Shown here: piece by piece, positions 63,101 to 64,000 of the stretch | Numbering within the stretch: position 1 is the first letter of the stretch | Layout of the letters: every line of letters starts with the position of its first letter | DNA from: Lachnospiraceae bacterium | Lineage (GTDB): Bacteria; Bacillota; Clostridia; Lachnospirales; Lachnospiraceae | Length of the DNA: 64,000 nucleotides | Assembly (NCBI GenBank): GCA_910574865.1 | Contig: CAJTDN010000015.1 | Span: forward strand, 1-64,000 | Direction of reading: 5' to 3' | Translations under genes and position numbers: made by a program | Notes under the pieces: model-generated | Told to the model about the DNA's origin: nothing | What the model saw: only the letters and a program-made list of their open reading frames with translations | Databases searched by the model: none

Positions 63101-64000
63101 GAATTATAAAGTAATAGGAAAATACATCGGCCATATTTTGTTAATCGAATCCATCCTGATGGTTCCGCCCTTGGGTATCAGCCTGGCCGAAGGGCATGGG
63201 CGGGCGGTTACGGGCTTTCTTGTGGCGATTTGCGCGTCCTTCGCGGCGGCGATGGTTCTGCATGTTCTCTGCCGGAATACGAAGAAGACGTTTTACGCCA
63301 GGGAGGGAATGGTGTGTGTCGGCTTGTGCTGGATTATGCTGAGTTTTTTTGGGTGCCTGCCATTTTACGTGTCGGGCGAGATTCCGCATTTCGTGGACGC
63401 GCTGTTTGAGACGGTTTCCGGCTTCACAACGACGGGAGCCTCCATTTTGCCGGAGGTGGAACCGTTATCCAACGGGATATTGTTCTGGAGGAGTTTTACC
63501 CACTGGGTGGGCGGCATGGGCGTGCTCGTGTTTTTATTGGCCATGGCTCCGGGAAAGGAGCGGGGGAGCGGTTTCACCATGCACCTTTTGCGGGCGGAAA
63601 GCCCGGGGCCGGATGTCGGGAAGCTGGTGCCGCACATCAAGGAGACGGCAAAGATTCTCTATCTGTTGTATATCGTGCTGACCATTTTGAACGTCATTTT
63701 TCTTTTGATAGGGGGAATGCCGTTGTTTGACGCGTTCTGTACGGCGTTCGGCACGGCGGGAACCGGCGGGTTCGGTGTCAGGAATGACAGCATTGCCGGG
63801 TACAGCCCGTATTTGCAGAACGTCTGCACGGTGTTCATGCTGCTGTTTGGCGTGAACTTCAGTTGTTATTACCTGCTTCTGCTGAAGAACTTCAAAAGCG
63901 TGTTCAAGGACGAGGAACTTCGCTTATATTTTGGCATCGTGGCCGGAAGCGTGCTGCTGGTGGCGTGGAATGTCAGGGGCATGTACGCGACGGTGGAGGA
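63101..64000 (+). CDS. trkH: Trk potassium channel subunit TrkH (3' part beyond window)
   Basis: The first 300 codons from ATG 63101 (TTAGGGAA ahead); the frame is open to the window edge, where roughly a third of the protein is still to come. Channel-forming pore loops of the Trk/Ktr/HKT family are seen: VSGFTTTGASIL and FGTAGTGGFGV. Eight or more membrane helices are expected in total. It imports potassium, gated by TrkA encoded upstream. Confidence 0.93.

Overview
The window reads as a chromosomal stretch from an anaerobic, spore-forming Clostridia bacterium, most likely Lachnospiraceae. The reasons are RNase Y, RecA-RecX with a Gram-positive SOS box, SpoIIM- and SpoVB-like proteins, QueH, an IscS-IscU-MnmA set, Lachnospiraceae-style AraC regulators and strong TTGACA/TATAAT promoters. 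I ran no searches. Family calls come from reading motifs in the translated sequence.

Layout. 1-5.3 kb is a decayed accessory patch: an IS3-family element with a frameshift site, a broken ISLre2-type transposase, the tail of a lost AAA-ATPase/nuclease gene, then queH, a DUF362 protein and a dead AraC regulator. 5.8-15.9 kb is a sugar-use region. A LacI regulator precedes an ABC importer (binding lipoprotein plus two permeases, no ATPase) and a GH13 alpha-glucosidase. Facing it are a GH2 glycosidase and a GPH symporter, with a divergent AraC regulator. 17-25.4 kb is amino acid and central metabolism: argH, asd, leuC, leuD, thrC, pckA. 25.6-32.5 kb holds a probable 6S RNA, a YihY membrane protein, a histidine phosphatase, an ABC-F ATPase, carbonic anhydrase and a patatin, separated by structured intergenic elements. 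32.5-40.8 kb has ppk1, galM, topB, a beta-helix acyl/nucleotidyltransferase-like protein and a sodium:solute symporter. 41-46.6 kb has tRNA-Gly, a DnaA-box-like cluster, recA-recX, rny, a NUDIX hydrolase and SpoIIM. 46.8-52 kb has a SpoVB-like flippase and iscS-iscU-mnmA-PHP phosphatase. 52-57 kb is the glycolytic cluster gap-pgk-tpiA-gpmI. 57-64 kb has an Rrf2 regulator, tcdA, cysK, lysA, tRNA-Leu, trkA and the start of trkH.

The most interesting non-coding signal is a set of intergenic elements built from nested inverted repeats. The clearest (27803-28107) has near-perfect terminal inverted repeats around two arms. Each arm is capped by the same GCGTAC/GTACGC hairpin, but the outer stems differ completely in sequence and still pair. 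A 50-bp miniature with compensating changes lies at 5266-5316. A second large element (31224-31470) closes with a stem kept by G-U pairs on the + strand. Smaller nested hairpins lie before leuC, before the ABC-F gene, between pgk and tpiA, and elsewhere. This could be a structured RNA or a palindromic mobile repeat family. Other regulatory surprises are three identical palindromes before the sugar ABC operon, three 12-bp palindromes at exact 15-bp spacing before the symporter gene, and four DnaA-box-like sites abutting a promoter upstream of recA.
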